A stretch of 64,000 nucleotides of DNA from positions 112,332,040 to 112,396,039 of the forward strand of contig OY726564.1 of assembly GCA_963383645.1 (NCBI GenBank), in the 5' to 3' direction. How positions within the stretch are numbered: position 1 is the first letter of the stretch; every line of letters begins with the position of its first letter. Positions 43,811 through 55,160 of the stretch are shown in pieces. The notes below the pieces were generated by a model, which saw only the letters and a program-made list of their open reading frames with translations, was not told the origin of the DNA and did not search any database. The stretch comes from Muscardinus avellanarius (Eukaryota; Chordata; Mammalia; Rodentia; Gliridae). The translations under genes were made by a program, and so were the position numbers.

Positions 43811-44104
43811 TGACTGTGTCGACCGCAGGCCCTGAGAGCCTGGTCCTTCGCCAACTCCCTCTCTCCCTCCTGCCTCCAGGGCTTGAGGATTTACCCCCGG
43901 CTAAGGGAGGTGGAGCGGCGAGTCGTCCATCCACCCTCTCCCCTCTCCCTGCCCATCACCCCTCCTCGGCGGCACTGGGTCTAGATCTGCAGTTGGGCCT
44001 GGGAGCTGGGCGGACCTGGCCCAGGGACCCTGGGGCCACTCGCCATTCTTTGTCCCTTCGTTCCCTGCCTTCTATTTCGCCCTTCCCGTTTTGGACTATA
44101 ATGA

Positions 44105-44338
44105 TTATTATTATTATTATTATTATTATTATTTTATGGTGGTACTGGAGGTGGAACCCAGAGGCTTTCTACTTCCGGGCTATACTCCCAGACCCATTTT
44201 ATATTTTATTTGGAAACAGGGTCTCACTAAGTTGCTGAGAGCCTCACTAAGTAGCTGAGGCTGGCTTCGAACCTGCACGATCCTCCTGTCTCAGCCTCCC
44301 AAGCGCGGGGATTACAAGCGTGCGCCACCACGCCCGGC
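44105..44338 (-). repeat. B1-dID SINE with target duplication and (TTA)n
   Basis: Flanked by TGGACTATAATGA (44092-44104 and 44339-44351). The tail is (TTA)n. Confidence 0.9.
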
Positions 44339-44614
44339 TGGACTATAATGACTTTCTTAACTTTTTTTAAGTATGAAAGTTTTCAAGACGCCTACAAGTG
44401 GAAAATGTATTCCATTGCTTACCCCCAGGCAAATCAAAGGCTACCAGGGTCCTTCCAGCTGGGAGCACGGAAATGACCAGCGGAGCCCTCTGCTGCGTGA
44501 CCGTGGTGCCGCGCTGCGGACGGTCGGCGGACCTTACCCTGGGCACTTACACACTAGATGTCGCCCCCCAAAGCCCCTGGCCAGGGGATTTGTAGAGTGC
44601 AGTAAGAGCTGCTC

Positions 44615-44799
44615 TCAGTCAGGCATGGTGCCCATGCTTGTAATCCAGTAGTTTGGAGGCTGAGATAGGATCGCAGCTTCAAGGCCAGCCTCTGCAACTT
44701 AGGCCTTTTGCAACTTAGTGAGACCCTGTTTCAAAATAAAAATAAAATAAAATAGGGTTGTGGGTGTAGCTCAGAGGTAGAATGCCCCTGGGTTCAATC

Positions 44800-44874
<75 letters not shown>
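44615..44874 (+). repeat. B1-dID SINE ending in (CAG)n(CA)n
   Basis: The ID end CAATCCCAG runs straight into about ten CAG triplets (44801-44831) and then about 40 bases of CA. The triplets arose from the element's own CCCAGTACC terminus. Confidence 0.85.
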
Positions 44875-44876
<2 letters not shown>

Positions 44877-45359
44877 CTGCTGTGAGCTTCAGAAGGTGCA
44901 GGGCATGCAGGCCCACCCTGTGGGGAGGCAGGGGTCACTTCTGGCCCCTGGCCTCCTTGGTCAGGCAAGGACCAGTCTCCCAGGAGATTTCCTAGATCCA
45001 GACATAGACCCCTGGTGTCAGGGGGCAGCCCAGCAAGGACAGCCCTGCAGGGCCTCTGCTGGACTGACCTGCCCCGGGACTCCCCTGCCCTGAGCACGAG
45101 GCCTGGGAAGCGCTACACCCTGGGCGGCCAGCACTGGGCAGCACAGGTGGGAAGGTGCTCTGGGAACTTGGAAGAGGGCGTCTAACTTAGGGCTGGCTGA
45201 GGGAGGCCTCAGAATTCAGAATGATGAGCAGAGTCTGCAGTGTTTTCTAAGAAAGTGCTTCCAGTGCCCCCTTAAGAGAATATTCACACTTTACAGAAAC
45301 GTGTTCCTTTAAAGCTCAGGGAGGAAACGGAAGTGAGGAAAGTTGATTAGTAGAATTTC

Positions 45360-45560
45360 CTTCCTTCTCTCTCTTCTCCCTCTTTTCCTTTCTTCCTCGT
45401 CTCCCTCCCTCCCTCCCTCTGTCCCTCTCTCTAGGGCCATTCTACCTCTGAGCTATCCTCCCAGCCCTTTATTTCTTATTTTGAAGCCAGGTCTTGCTGG
45501 CCTCAAACCTGAAATCCCTCTGACTCAGCCTTGCAAGTACTGGGATTACACTGATTTGCA
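45360..45560 (-). repeat. CT-rich tract and B1-dID SINE fragment
   Basis: A pyrimidine tract (45360-45434) precedes a shortened antisense SINE. Confidence 0.7.
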
Positions 45561-45620
45561 CTACTGATTAGTCGGATTTTGAATCAATTGGAGCTTGTTG
45601 CTTTCTTCCTGAAAAGGGAG

Positions 45621-45623
<3 letters not shown>

Positions 45624-45664
<41 letters not shown>
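45624..45664. repeat. (GT)n microsatellite
   Basis: About 40 bases of pure GT, not attached to a SINE. Confidence 0.9.
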
Positions 45665-45667
<3 letters not shown>

Positions 45668-45835
45668 GGGTAGTGCTCTATAGAGGGAGGAGGAGGTTCT
45701 GGAGTGAGACCTCAGGTCTGTGATCAGAACTACTTTGCTTTTCCTGCGGCCTGGGGAGGGCTCAGCCAGTGGTCGAGTGGTGCCCGCCCTCGAGGGGACT
45801 TGGTTTCTACCTTGGTTTTCCAGTTTTGGTCTTTT

Positions 45836-46050
45836 TTTGGGGGGGGGGGTAGAAGGTGTACTGAGGATTGAACCCAGAGGCATCCTGCCTCTGAGCTACA
45901 CCCCAGCTCTATTTTAATTTGAAACAGGGTCTCATTAAGTTGCTGAGGGCCTCACAAAGTTTTTGCTGAAGCTGTCCTGGAACCCATGATCTTTCTGTCT
46001 CAGCCTCCCAAGCACTGGGATTACAGACATATGTCACCACACCCTGCTTG
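45836..46050 (-). repeat. B1-dID-like SINE
   Basis: Antisense copy preceded by a G10 run. Confidence 0.82.
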
Positions 46051-46100
46051 ATCTTAGTTACTGATATAGTAAAGCTCTGCTTGTGTTTTCAAGTGTTTTA

Positions 46101-46322
46101 TTTTTTTTATTTATTTTTATTTTTTGGTGGTACTGGGGTTCCTGGAAGCCCTTCTACCTCCGGGATACACTCCCACGGGCTACACTCCCAGACCTATTTT
46201 TTAACTTTTTTATGTGGAAACAGGGTCTCTTAAGCTAGCGAGGCTGGCTCCGAACCAGCGCAATCCTCCTGTCTCTGCCTCTCAAGCTCGGGGATTACAA
46301 GCATGCGCCACCACGCCTGGCT
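46101..46322 (-). repeat. B1-dID SINE, second subfamily, with target duplication
   Basis: Flanked by CAAGTGTTTTA (46090-46100 and 46323-46333). It has a private internal duplication of the ACACTCCCA block. Confidence 0.9.
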
Positions 46323-46366
46323 CAAGTGTTTTATAAAGGAAATTTCTAAACAAAAACTGATCATTT

Positions 46367-46670
46367 TTTTTTCTTTTCTTTTCCTTTTTTTTCTTTTGTG
46401 GTACTGGGGATGGAACCCAAGGGCTTTCTACCTTTGGGATACACTCTCAGACCTATTTTATATTTTATTTGGAAACAGGGTCTCGCTAAGTTGCTGAGAG
46501 CCTCACTAAGTAGCTGCGGCTGGCTGAGAACCTGTGCGATCCTCCTGTCTCAGCCTCCCAAGTGCTGGGATTACAAGGTGCACCACCATGGCTGGCTCAA
46601 AAAAGAAAAAAAAAAAAAAAAGGAAAAAAAAGAAAGAAAGAAAAAAGAAAAAAGAAGAAAGAAAGAATGA
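46367..46670 (-). repeat. B1-dID SINE followed by A/G-rich tract
   Basis: SINE at 46395-46598, then AAAGAAAGAAAAAAG-type sequence to 46670 on the opposite side from its own tail, so the purine tract is separate. Confidence 0.75.
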
Positions 46671-46769
46671 TAGGTCCAGCTTTATAATGCCAAGGACACC
46701 TAGCCTGTTCCAGCTTCAGCCGGAGTTCGCATTCTTGGAGCTTCCTGCCGGGCGATGCCCTCACCCTCA

Positions 46770-46885
46770 CCTCAAATGGGTTCCGTTGCTCCCATTTTGC
46801 TGAAGAGGAAACGCAGTGTATTACTTGCTCAAGCCGCATGGCCTGTCCTGGCAGAGCCTGGCCTGGAACCAGGTCTCTGACTCTT
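46770..46885 (-). repeat. MIR relic
   Basis: CCCATTTTGCTGAAGAGGAA, TTACTTGCTCAAGC and GGAACCAGGTCTCTGACTC are the antisense MIR landmarks. Confidence 0.65.
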
Positions 46886-47142
46886 GTCTGTGCTTGAGAG
46901 CATACGATTTCATAACCTTGCTTGGCGAGAGAAAGGCTTTTTAATTGAGCAGCCCTTTTCCCTGTGTGCTATTATTAGCATTTCATGCAACACGATTTGG
47001 AAAGCACTTCCCCAGGAAAATACCCTGGCCAAGCTAAAGATCAGAGACAACGGTGTCGCAATGATTAAAAGATGATTTGGAAAACAGGAGTCAGAACACT
47101 TACCTTGCACCAACAATGTCTGAGTTTTAAAGATAACATTTG

Positions 47143-47330
47143 TGAGCTGGGTGTGGTGGTGCATGCCTGTAATCCCAGTACTTGGGAGGCTGAGACAGAG
47201 GACCAGAGTTTCAAGGCAGCCTCAGCAAATTAGTGAGATGCTGTTTCAAAATGAAAATTAAAAAAGATCTGGGGGCTTAGCACGAGGTAGAATAGTCCTG
47301 GGTTTAATCCCCTGCACCAAAGGGGAGGGG
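47143..47330 (+). repeat. B1-dID-like SINE
   Basis: Sense copy, slightly shortened ID part. Confidence 0.8.
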
Positions 47331-48180
47331 AGAAGTAGCACAGTCAGAATGATGACCTGGCCTTTGTCCCTCTGACAAGTACTGTCCTGGGAGCCCAGGG
47401 CCCTTGGGAGCATCGAGGTTGAGCCCTGTGCCCTGGGCTGGCCCTAAGTGATAGATGAAACGGGACTTTAGTTGAGTCTGACCGTGCCTTCCTTTGTCCT
47501 CTGCCATCCCTCAGCCCCCAGTGTGGACCCACCTGCCACTTGTCCTGGGCCTGCAGGGGCTCTGGTTCTTCTCTGTCCATGGCCCCGGGCTGTCACCTGC
47601 CTGCCCGCTCACCTGCCCCTTGACAGAGCACCCACCTGCGGTGCCACCACAGAGGTACCTGAACAAACAAACTCCTGCCCCTAACAAACGTTAAGGGACC
47701 GATTCTGACCTTCGTTGGAAACGACAGGAGGGCTCGTTCAAGACCACTGCAGCGAGTCACTGTGACTGCAGCAGGCAGGAGGCTGAACTTGGCGCCAGGC
47801 TCAGCAGCGATGGGCAGGACCTGTGGCCCATGGCCAGGGTGAGTGGATGGAGACTATGAGAGACACGGGGGAAGGGAAGGCCTTTGAGTACACTGGTCTA
47901 GTGGGATCCAGTGCTAAAACTGGGCTCTGCAGACCAAGGGGACTAGTTGAGAAGAGGGTTCACAGGAGACTGACTTGAGTTTGTGAAGGAAGAAGTCTGT
48001 CAGCGCTCTTGAAGTAGTGTGAGAGTCAGGGCTGGACACAGGGACAGGGTGAAGACAGGTAGGGATGTTCTGGCCACAGGCACAGCTGCAGAGCAGAGGT
48101 CATCCAGCCTCGGGGTCAGGGCTGGCCTTGGAACAGCCACGCTGGCTCCATCCCACGTTCATATCTTACAAACTGCAACA
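47330..48180. other. No gene recognised
   Basis: Unique-looking GC-moderate sequence; the open frames lack splice or start support. Confidence 0.4.
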
Positions 48181-48183
48181 TCT

Positions 48184-48195
48184 GTCTCCTCCTCC

Positions 48196-48226
<31 letters not shown>

Positions 48227-48465
48227 TCTCTTCTCCTTCCTCCTTCTCCTCCTTCTCCCCTCCTCCTCTTCCTCTTCCTCCTCCTCCTTCTCCTTCCTCC
48301 TTCTCCTCCTTCTCTCCCTCCTCCTCCTCCCCTCCTCTTCCTCCTTCTCTTCTTCTTCCTCCTCCTCCTTCTCCCCCTTCTCCTCCCCCCTCCTCTTCCT
48401 CTCCCCCCCCCTCCTTCTTTTTCTCCTTCTTCTCCTTCTCCTTCTCCTTCTCCTTCTTCTTCTTT
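48184..48465. repeat. Long polypyrimidine (TCC/CTT)n tract
   Basis: About 280 bases of almost pure C and T built of CCT and CTT triplets, with near mirror symmetry in places. It lies at the tail side of the antisense SINE that follows. Confidence 0.9.
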
Positions 48466-48655
48466 TGTGGTACTGGGAATGGAACCCAGAGGCTTTCTAC
48501 CTCCAGGCTATACTCCCAGACCTATTTTATATTTTTATTTGGAAACAGGGTCTCACTAAGGTGCTGAGAGCCTAAGTAGCTAAGGCTGGCTTTGAAATGT
48601 GCAATCCCCCCACCTCAGCCTCCCAAATACTGGGTGTGTACCACCACATACTTTT
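48466..48655 (-). repeat. B1-dID SINE, second subfamily
   Basis: Antisense copy whose A-rich tail became the polypyrimidine tract. Confidence 0.82.
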
Positions 48656-48796
48656 CTTCTAGTACTTTGCAAACTTGCATATCTAGGGATTTGACACTTC
48701 CTACTACAAGCGAGAGTGGAAAGTATAAAAGCTTTATTTAGATCTTGAATGAGAATTTTGATCTCATGTTTCTCTTTTGTAATATTGAGACAATAC

Positions 48797-49195
48797 TTGT
48801 TATGGGCTATACTGTGTTCCACCCCCACCCCCAATTCATATATAAGAGCACTAACCCTACATAACTGTACTGGGAGACAGAATTCTAAGAAAGAATTTAA
48901 GGTTAAATGGACCATAATGGTGGGGCCCTGATCCTGTAGGCCCTGTGGCCTTCTGAGAGGAAGAGACACCAGAGACTTTTCTTCCTCTGTGAGCACAGAG
49001 GAGAGGTGACATGCACACTTGGTAAGAAGTGAGCATCTGTAAGCCAGGAAGGGACCTCCCAGTAATGGAAGGCTTTTGGCCTGTTTGTCTTAGACCATTT
49101 TTGCCTCCAGCATTGGGACAAAATAAATTTCTGTGTCTCAAGCCCTCTAGCATGTAGTAGTTTTTCTGTGGCAGCCAGAGCAGCCTAATGCAATC
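48797..49195 (+). mobile_element. MLT1-type MaLR LTR
   Basis: Blocks in order: TTATGGGCTATACTGTGTTC, CCAATTCATATATAAGAGC, AAGGTTAAATGG, GTGGGGCCCTGATCC, CAAAATAAATTTCTGTGTCT and CAGCCAGAGCAGCCTAATGC. Confidence 0.75.
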
Positions 49196-49229
49196 TCTAA
49201 CTCAAGGGTTTAACATGAGAATTAAAAGT

Positions 49230-50220
49230 GGTGTGCGACGGTCCCCCTCACTGCAGTTTTGACGTCTGTGGTTTCAGTTACCCATGCGCTGTAGTCCAAA
49301 AATATTAAATGGAAAGTTCCAGGAAAAAACAATCAGCAAGTGCTAAATTGTGCGGTGTTCTGAGCGTGTGATGAGATCTCAGGAGGCCCTGCTCTGTCCT
49401 GCCCAAGCTATGAATCATTTCTTTTGTCCAGCCTATCTGCAGTATATGGTACCTGCTTGTTAGTTGGTCGCTGCTTCGGTTACCTGATAGTATCCTGGGG
49501 CTTGTGTCCAAGTAACCCTTATTTTACTTAATAAGTGGCCTCAAAGCTTAAGAGTAGTGATGCTGGTGGTTTGGATATGGCAAAGAGAAACCAAAGAGGG
49601 CTGTCTGACTGTCTGTCTGTCTGACACACACACTCTCTCTCTCTCTCTCTCTGGTACTGGGGACTGAACCCAGTGGCATTCTACTTCCAAACTACTCCCT
49701 AGCCCTACTTTATTTTTATTTTAAAATGGGGTCTCGCTAGGTTGATGAGAGTCTCAGTATTTCTGAGGCTGTCCTTGAACCTGCGATCCTCCTGTCTCAG
49801 TCTCCCAAGTACTGAGATTTCAAGTGTGTGCTACCACTCCTGGCCAACAAGTGCTCTCTTGAGTGAAAAGGGGAAAGTTCTCAACTTAATAAGGAAAGAA
49901 AAAAAAAACTGCATGCTGAAGTTGCTAAGAGCTACAGTAAGAATGAATCTTCTTTCTATGAAATGGAAGAAATTCACAATGAAACTGAGCACATTCACAT
50001 GTCTGTAATTATAGCTTATTTTATTTATTCTATTTTGTTATTGGCTGCTCTTAAGCTTACTGCACCTAATTTATGAATTAAACTTTATCATAGGCATGTC
50101 TAGGAAAAAAAGAATATATGCAGGGTTCAGTACTATCTGCAAGTTCAGGCATGCACTGGGGTTCTTTGCATGTACCCCCACAGGCATGGGGGCTACTGTT
50201 TGCTGAGGCCCCCCCAGCCC
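49230..50220 (+). mobile_element. Tigger-type DNA transposon relic split by a SINE
   Basis: The left part (49230-49620) has the Tigger 5' region and a transposase start; the right part (49857-50220) continues the transposase frame, then jumps to the 3' end GCAGGGTTCAGTACTATCTG with GGGGTTCTTTGCATGTACCC. Peptide remains include VLNLIRKEKK. Most of the transposase is deleted. Confidence 0.72.
49613..49846 (-). repeat. B1-dID SINE inside the Tigger relic
   Basis: Antisense copy at 49652-49846 with a compound (CTGT)n(CA)n(CT)n tail at 49613-49651. Confidence 0.82.
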
Positions 50221-50409
50221 TTCACACTTATTAGCTAGTTTATTCCCCTTCCCTCCTGACCTGTGTTTTTGGGGGAGATAAAGAACATTATCCCTGTGAC
50301 CACATGATGGTGCAGGAAATCCACACAGTAGAGAACATTCTTCAGATTCAGGCTTTATTTCTCCAGGTTGCAGGAAACAGAATCTTTACATGAAAGGGAG
50401 ACTTTTCTG

Positions 50410-50745
50410 AAGTGTGCACGAGTTAATCAGCTTCCCATTCCTGTAACAAATACCTAAGATGATCAGCTTAAAAGAGAAAACATTTGTATGGTCTCACAGC
50501 TTCGGAGGTTTCTGTCCATTGCAGTTGCATTGATTCTGGGCCCGTGGCAAGGCAGAATATCATGGTGGGGGCACAGAATGAAGCTGTTTCTCTCCTGGTG
50601 GCCAGGACGCAACACAGAATTAAACAGAAAGGAAGAGGAAGGTGTGGGGTTCCACTGCCCCACACATCTTCCAATTACCTAAGCTCTTCCCCTACGTTCC
50701 GCCTCTTAAAGTTCCCACCGTCTCCCAGTGGCACCAAGCTTGGGG
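50410..50745. repeat. Unassigned interspersed repeat
   Basis: ATTCCTGTAACAAATACC, TGGTCTCACAGCTTCGGAGG and AAGGCAGAATATCATGGTGG look like a known LTR-like or transposon-like family that I cannot name; a second, partial member seems to lie at 52270-52600. Confidence 0.4.
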
Positions 50746-50756
50746 GACTAAGCCCT

Positions 50757-50820
50757 TCTTTCCTTCCTTCCTTCCTTCCTTCCTTCCTTCCTTCCTTCCT
50801 TCCTTCCTTCCTTCCTTTCT
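50757..50820. repeat. (TTCC)n microsatellite
   Basis: Fifteen or so TTCC units. Confidence 0.95.
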
Positions 50821-50829
50821 TGGATTATT

Positions 50830-51770
50830 TAAAAACATCTTTTATTTCAGATTAGAAAACCAAGGTGAGGACATGATAAAGAAATTGCTGTCTGTACGTG
50901 GCCATGGCAGACGTATGGCCAACCCAGGTCTTCTGGACAGAGTCCTCCCTCTCCCTACTCCCTTCCCAGTCCAGCAGAGAAAGGCCCTGGTGACAGCCCT
51001 TTACCTAAGGCTGAAAGTGGACAGAGCCTAGCTCAGGAGGGCCACGGTCTCCTGTCTTCCTTCCCTGGAACTGAGTTTCCCTGGCCTGCAGTGTCAGAGA
51101 GCACAGGAATCCCACACAAGTCAAGAGGCCAAAGCAGGCCAGCATTAGCTGGGGAAATCAGAGGGATTCCCCCAAGTCCTTCCTGTCAAAGAAGGAAGCA
51201 CCAGAGACATTTAAGAAAGAAAGAACAGCGCCCCAGGTACTATTCCAGACTGGGTACATGTCTCCCAGTAGGGCTGCGACCCCTTGGGTTTGACCCCAAG
51301 ACGTGGAGGCAGTTCCAAGCAGCTGGATACACACAGCTTCTAGCAAGTTCCAGGGAAGGCTCAGGTCCAAGGAGCACACATTTTTCTCACTGGCAGCAGG
51401 TGGGAAGTGATGGACATTTGGGTGATGGCCCGCTGGCCAGTGACATGGCGAGACTGACTCTCTGAGGCCCTACTGATCTCCCACCCCTCACACCACACTG
51501 GCCATGAGGACCATGTCTGCAGGCTCATGAGACACGCTCCTGACGGCTTAAGCATCCTTATTGTCTCTATACTGGCCAAGTTCCTGAGCAATAAACATCT
51601 TTGGAACACTCATGTTATTGGAGAATGCGGCACATTTAGGCAGTGGTTCCAAAATCCAGATAGGTATACTGGTGCCACGCATGTTAGTTTTGGTGTGAGG
51701 CTGGGAATCCACTGTTTTAAGCCTGCCAGGTGATAACGAGAAACAGGTGACTCTGAAACTCATTTTGCCA
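50830..51770. other. No gene or repeat recognised
   Basis: Nearly 1 kb of unique-looking sequence. Open frames on both strands are not supported by splice sites or similarity known to me. Confidence 0.4.
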
Positions 51771-51784
51771 TCTAGAGGCTGGGC

Positions 51785-51925
51785 GCTGACGGGCTTGGGT
51801 TTCAGTTCTGTCTTTTGACAGTTCTATTTTCTCATACACATATAGCCTCTTCAGCCTTCAGTTTCCAAGTCTGCAGAATGGGGGATAATTGTAATATCTA
51901 CTTCAAAGTGTAGTATACAGGCTGA
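51785..51925 (+). repeat. MIR relic
   Basis: AAGTCTGCAGAATGGGGGATAA and GTAATATCTACTTCAAAGTG match the MIR core. Confidence 0.65.
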
Positions 51926-52149
51926 GCAAGATGGTGCAGAGTTTCAGCTTGAAAAACGCTTCACTCAGTAGTTCAGGGTTGTGTCAGCTGCTGCTGTTAT
52001 TACTGCTGTGATGATGCCTGTATCTGTGGCTCTCTGTTTTTCACCATTGTTCTGCTTCTTTTTATGCCCTATGTATTAATATTGCTTAGTCATATACAAC
52101 CATCTAAACCAAACTGTACTCAACACAAATGGAACAGAGCAAATGATGA

Positions 52150-52226
52150 TGATGTCCTGGGGATTGAACCTAGGACGTTGAACCTGCAAGGCAAGCACTT
52201 TACCACTGAGCATATCCCAGCTCTTT
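52150..52226 (-). repeat. ID-like monomer
   Basis: Minus-strand GGTAAAGTGCTTGCCTTGCA and the GGTTCAATCCCCAGG end, without a B1 part. Confidence 0.7.
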
Positions 52227-52494
52227 GATTTTTTAATACATGAGGAAGGATGTACAGATAAGTTTGGTAATGTTTTAGTCCTGTTCCCTCTGTTGTAACC
52301 CAATGAACATGACGACAAAAATAGAGGAAGGAAGATTTGTTTGCTCACAGTTCTGGAGATTTCAGGGGTTCAGTTCATGTTAGGCAGGGTGAAGTCTGCG
52401 GAGCTCAGGGTGTGATGTGAAGCAGAGAGAGAGAAAGAGTGCCAGGGGTCTCTTCTCATATCAAGGAGGAAGGAAAAGAGAGAGGGAGAGGTGG

Positions 52495-52497
52495 AGG

Positions 52498-52550
<53 letters not shown>
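52495..52550. repeat. (GA)n microsatellite
   Basis: About 50 bases of GA within a longer purine-rich stretch. Confidence 0.93.
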
Positions 52551-52551
<1 letters not shown>

Positions 52552-52805
52552 ATGAATATGAATTATATCTAATCCTCAAGGCCGCAAGTTCTATTCTTGA
52601 ACTGGCTACTCTGACAGCCTAAGGGTAGTGGCTGCTTTCTTCTTAGCAGTACTGTATTTTATCTTGTATTTTGTACCAGATTCCTATATTTTAAATGAGT
52701 TTTCCCAATTACTTTGAATCTTCTGGTACAGTTAAAACTTTTAACATCAAACTTTGCTTGTTCAAATTACTGCATGATTTCTGTATAGGAAATAATGAAG
52801 AATGG

Positions 52806-52992
52806 GGCTGGGACTGGTGATGCAGACAGATCTGTAATCCCAGTACTTGGGAGGCTGAGAGGAGGATCACAGGTTTGAGGAGCACTTTAGCAACATAGTG
52901 AGACTAGAGAGATCCTGTTTCCAAATGAAAAACAAAAGAGGACTGGGGGTGTAGCTAAGAGGTAGACTGCCCCTGGGTTCAATATCCAGAAA
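52806..52992 (+). repeat. B1-dID-like SINE
   Basis: Sense copy; the ID part reads GACTGGGGGTGTAGCTAAGAG. Confidence 0.82.
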
Positions 52993-53118
52993 CCTCTTCC
53001 CTCTCCTCCAAGGAAAGTGAAAGAAAGATGGTTAATCCAAAGGATGGGAGTGGGAGTGGGGAGAGAGAAAAGGGCACAACAATTAGATAGTAAATAATTA
53101 GATTTAAAACCCAACTGA

Positions 53119-53343
53119 GCCGGGCGTGGTGGCGCACCCTTGTCATTCCCGCGCTTGGGAGTTGGAGACAGGAGGATCGCGCAGGTTCGAAGCCAGCCGC
53201 ACTTGGCTTAAGAGCCCCTATTTCCAAATTTAAAAAGTACAAAAATAGGTCTGGGAGTGTAGCCTGGAAGTAGAAGGGTTTCCAGGAACCCCAGTACCAC
53301 CAAAAACAAAAGAAAACAAAAAACCAAAACAAACAAAAATATT
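53119..53343 (+). repeat. B1-dID SINE, second subfamily, with target duplication
   Basis: AAACCCAACTGA at 53107-53118 and 53344-53355. Confidence 0.9.
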
Positions 53344-53355
53344 AAACCCAACTGA

Positions 53356-53765
53356 TCAGTACAAGCACTAAATATAAATGGACTAAAGATTCCAACAGAG
53401 AGATTACTAGATTGGATTTAAAAAGGCTAGATATAAGATATTTACATAAGATGATACAGGGTATAAAGATAAAATATACAATATAAGGATGCAGAAAAAT
53501 ACAGACCTACCTTTGTAAACCACTATAAAAAACCTAAAGCTTAGGTTAGCCTACTTAGGAAAAGTAAATTCTACATTAAAAGACATTACTAGTGATAAAG
53601 GGGACTTGTCCAGTGACAAGATTTCAAATGATGATGAATGAGTAATTTACATTTTGGGCAACTAATAACAGAATTATTAAAATATAAACCCAAACTAACC
53701 AAAATACAAGGAGAAATAGACAAATTCTCAGTCTTCATTGGAGAATATCTCTCAGTTCTCACAAT
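53356..53765 (+). mobile_element. Old L1 ORF2 fragment
   Basis: ATAAATGGACTAAAGATTCC and CTAATAACAGAATTATTAAA with GAGAAATAGACAAATTCTCA are decayed pieces of the L1 endonuclease/early RT region; the SINE above inserted at its left edge. Confidence 0.55.
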
Positions 53766-53779
53766 CCTCTCCATCTTTT

Positions 53780-54290
53780 AGCTGTTAAAGGTCAATTTCA
53801 GGGTGATTCATGGCAAGGTTGCCAACACAAAGGGTTCCTATATCTGCTTTTTATTTTCCTTCCTGAAAGGTTTTATGCCATGGAGAGAAAATAGATTTTA
53901 ATAAAAAGATTCTGAGATTTTTGACAGAGATTTGGGGGCTAACTTTTCTGAAGGCATGATCTTTGCAGTACCTCTGAACCTTAGTTTCAGTGGGCACAAT
54001 CATGCCTGCTTTAGAGGACTATAAAGAACATATAAGTTATTATCATGTTCAGTGATGAACTATTTAAAAGTACTTCATTAAATTTAATGATAAGATGAAA
54101 GAAATTCTGTTACCACATTTAACATTGCAATAGAAATGCTTGAAAATGCAATTAGGGAAGAAAACAAAGTAAGAAGTATAACTATTGAATAGGAGAAAAC
54201 CAAATGATCATTAAGGGCAGATGGAATTATTGTCTATTTAGAAAATGCAAGGGGACTGAGTAAAAATAAAAGGATTTCATTAAGATGTTT
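53780..54290. other. No gene recognised
   Basis: AT-rich unique-looking sequence. Confidence 0.35.
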
Positions 54291-54294
54291 TTCA

Positions 54295-54765
54295 ACTTTG
54301 ATTTTAAAATAATTTCAATCTTAGAGAAGAGTTAAAGATTCCATATATACTCTGGTCAGAGTATTCAAGTGCTACCATTTTGCCATATTTGTTTTTTCTC
54401 TCCCCCCCTCTCCCTCTCCTTTTCCCTCTTCCTCTTCTTTCTTTCAAGATCCAGGTCCAAATATGTGTATGTGCACATATATATTTGTTCTTGAACCATT
54501 TAAAAGTAAGTTCTTGATATTGCATCCCTTTGTGTCTAAATACTTAAGATATTTTAGTATTTCCTAAGAACAAATATGATATTTGTTTATATGACCCCAG
54601 TATGATTATCAAATTCAGAAAATTTAACATGGATTTACCATTATTCTCTGATACAGAATCCTTATTCCAACTTTTCAAATTGTCTGTAATAGAATGTTTT
54701 TTCCTGATCCAGAAACCAACCCAGGTTCATGCATTGCATCCTGTCATCTCCTTAAACAGTGTGTG
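54295..54765 (+). mobile_element. Old L1M 3' UTR fragment
   Basis: TTTCAATCTTAGAGAAGAGT, TTCAAATTGTCTGTAATAGA and GATCCAGAAACCAACCCAGG follow the order of the 3' ends of old L1M families. Confidence 0.5.
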
Positions 54766-54939
54766 ACATAAAGGACTTGCCACAGATAGTCACTATATCT
54801 CACCTTATTGCTACATATTTTACTGTGAGGCATTAACACAGTTTTGAAAAAAGAGAATGAATTAATTTAATAAATAAAATTTAAAAATTATGTGTGAGCA
54901 TGTTGGTTTTAAAGTTGACAATAAAACATGAAATAGAAC

Positions 54940-55160
54940 CAGGGGGTGGTGCAAACCTGTAATCTCAGTACTTGCATGACTGAGAAAGGAGGATTTCAGG
55001 TTCAAGACCAGCCTCAGCAATTTTGTGTGGTACCCCAACCACTTAGTGAGATCTTGTTTCAAAATAAAAATAGGGTCAGGGGTGTAGTTTAGAGGTAGAA
55101 TGTCTCTAGATTCAACCCCTAGTTCTCAATCCAACCCAAACCAAACCAAACAACTAAAAT
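54940..55160 (+). repeat. B1-dID-like SINE, diverged
   Basis: Sense copy with an AACCAAACC-type tail. Confidence 0.78.

Noticed and set aside
44782..45093. Possible polyalanine or CAG-coded protein
   Set aside because: The triplets are the 3' end of a SINE and no exon structure surrounds them.
48019..48567. Ser/Pro-rich frames of 164-182 codons
   Set aside because: They are translations of the CCT/CTT tract and the adjoining SINE.
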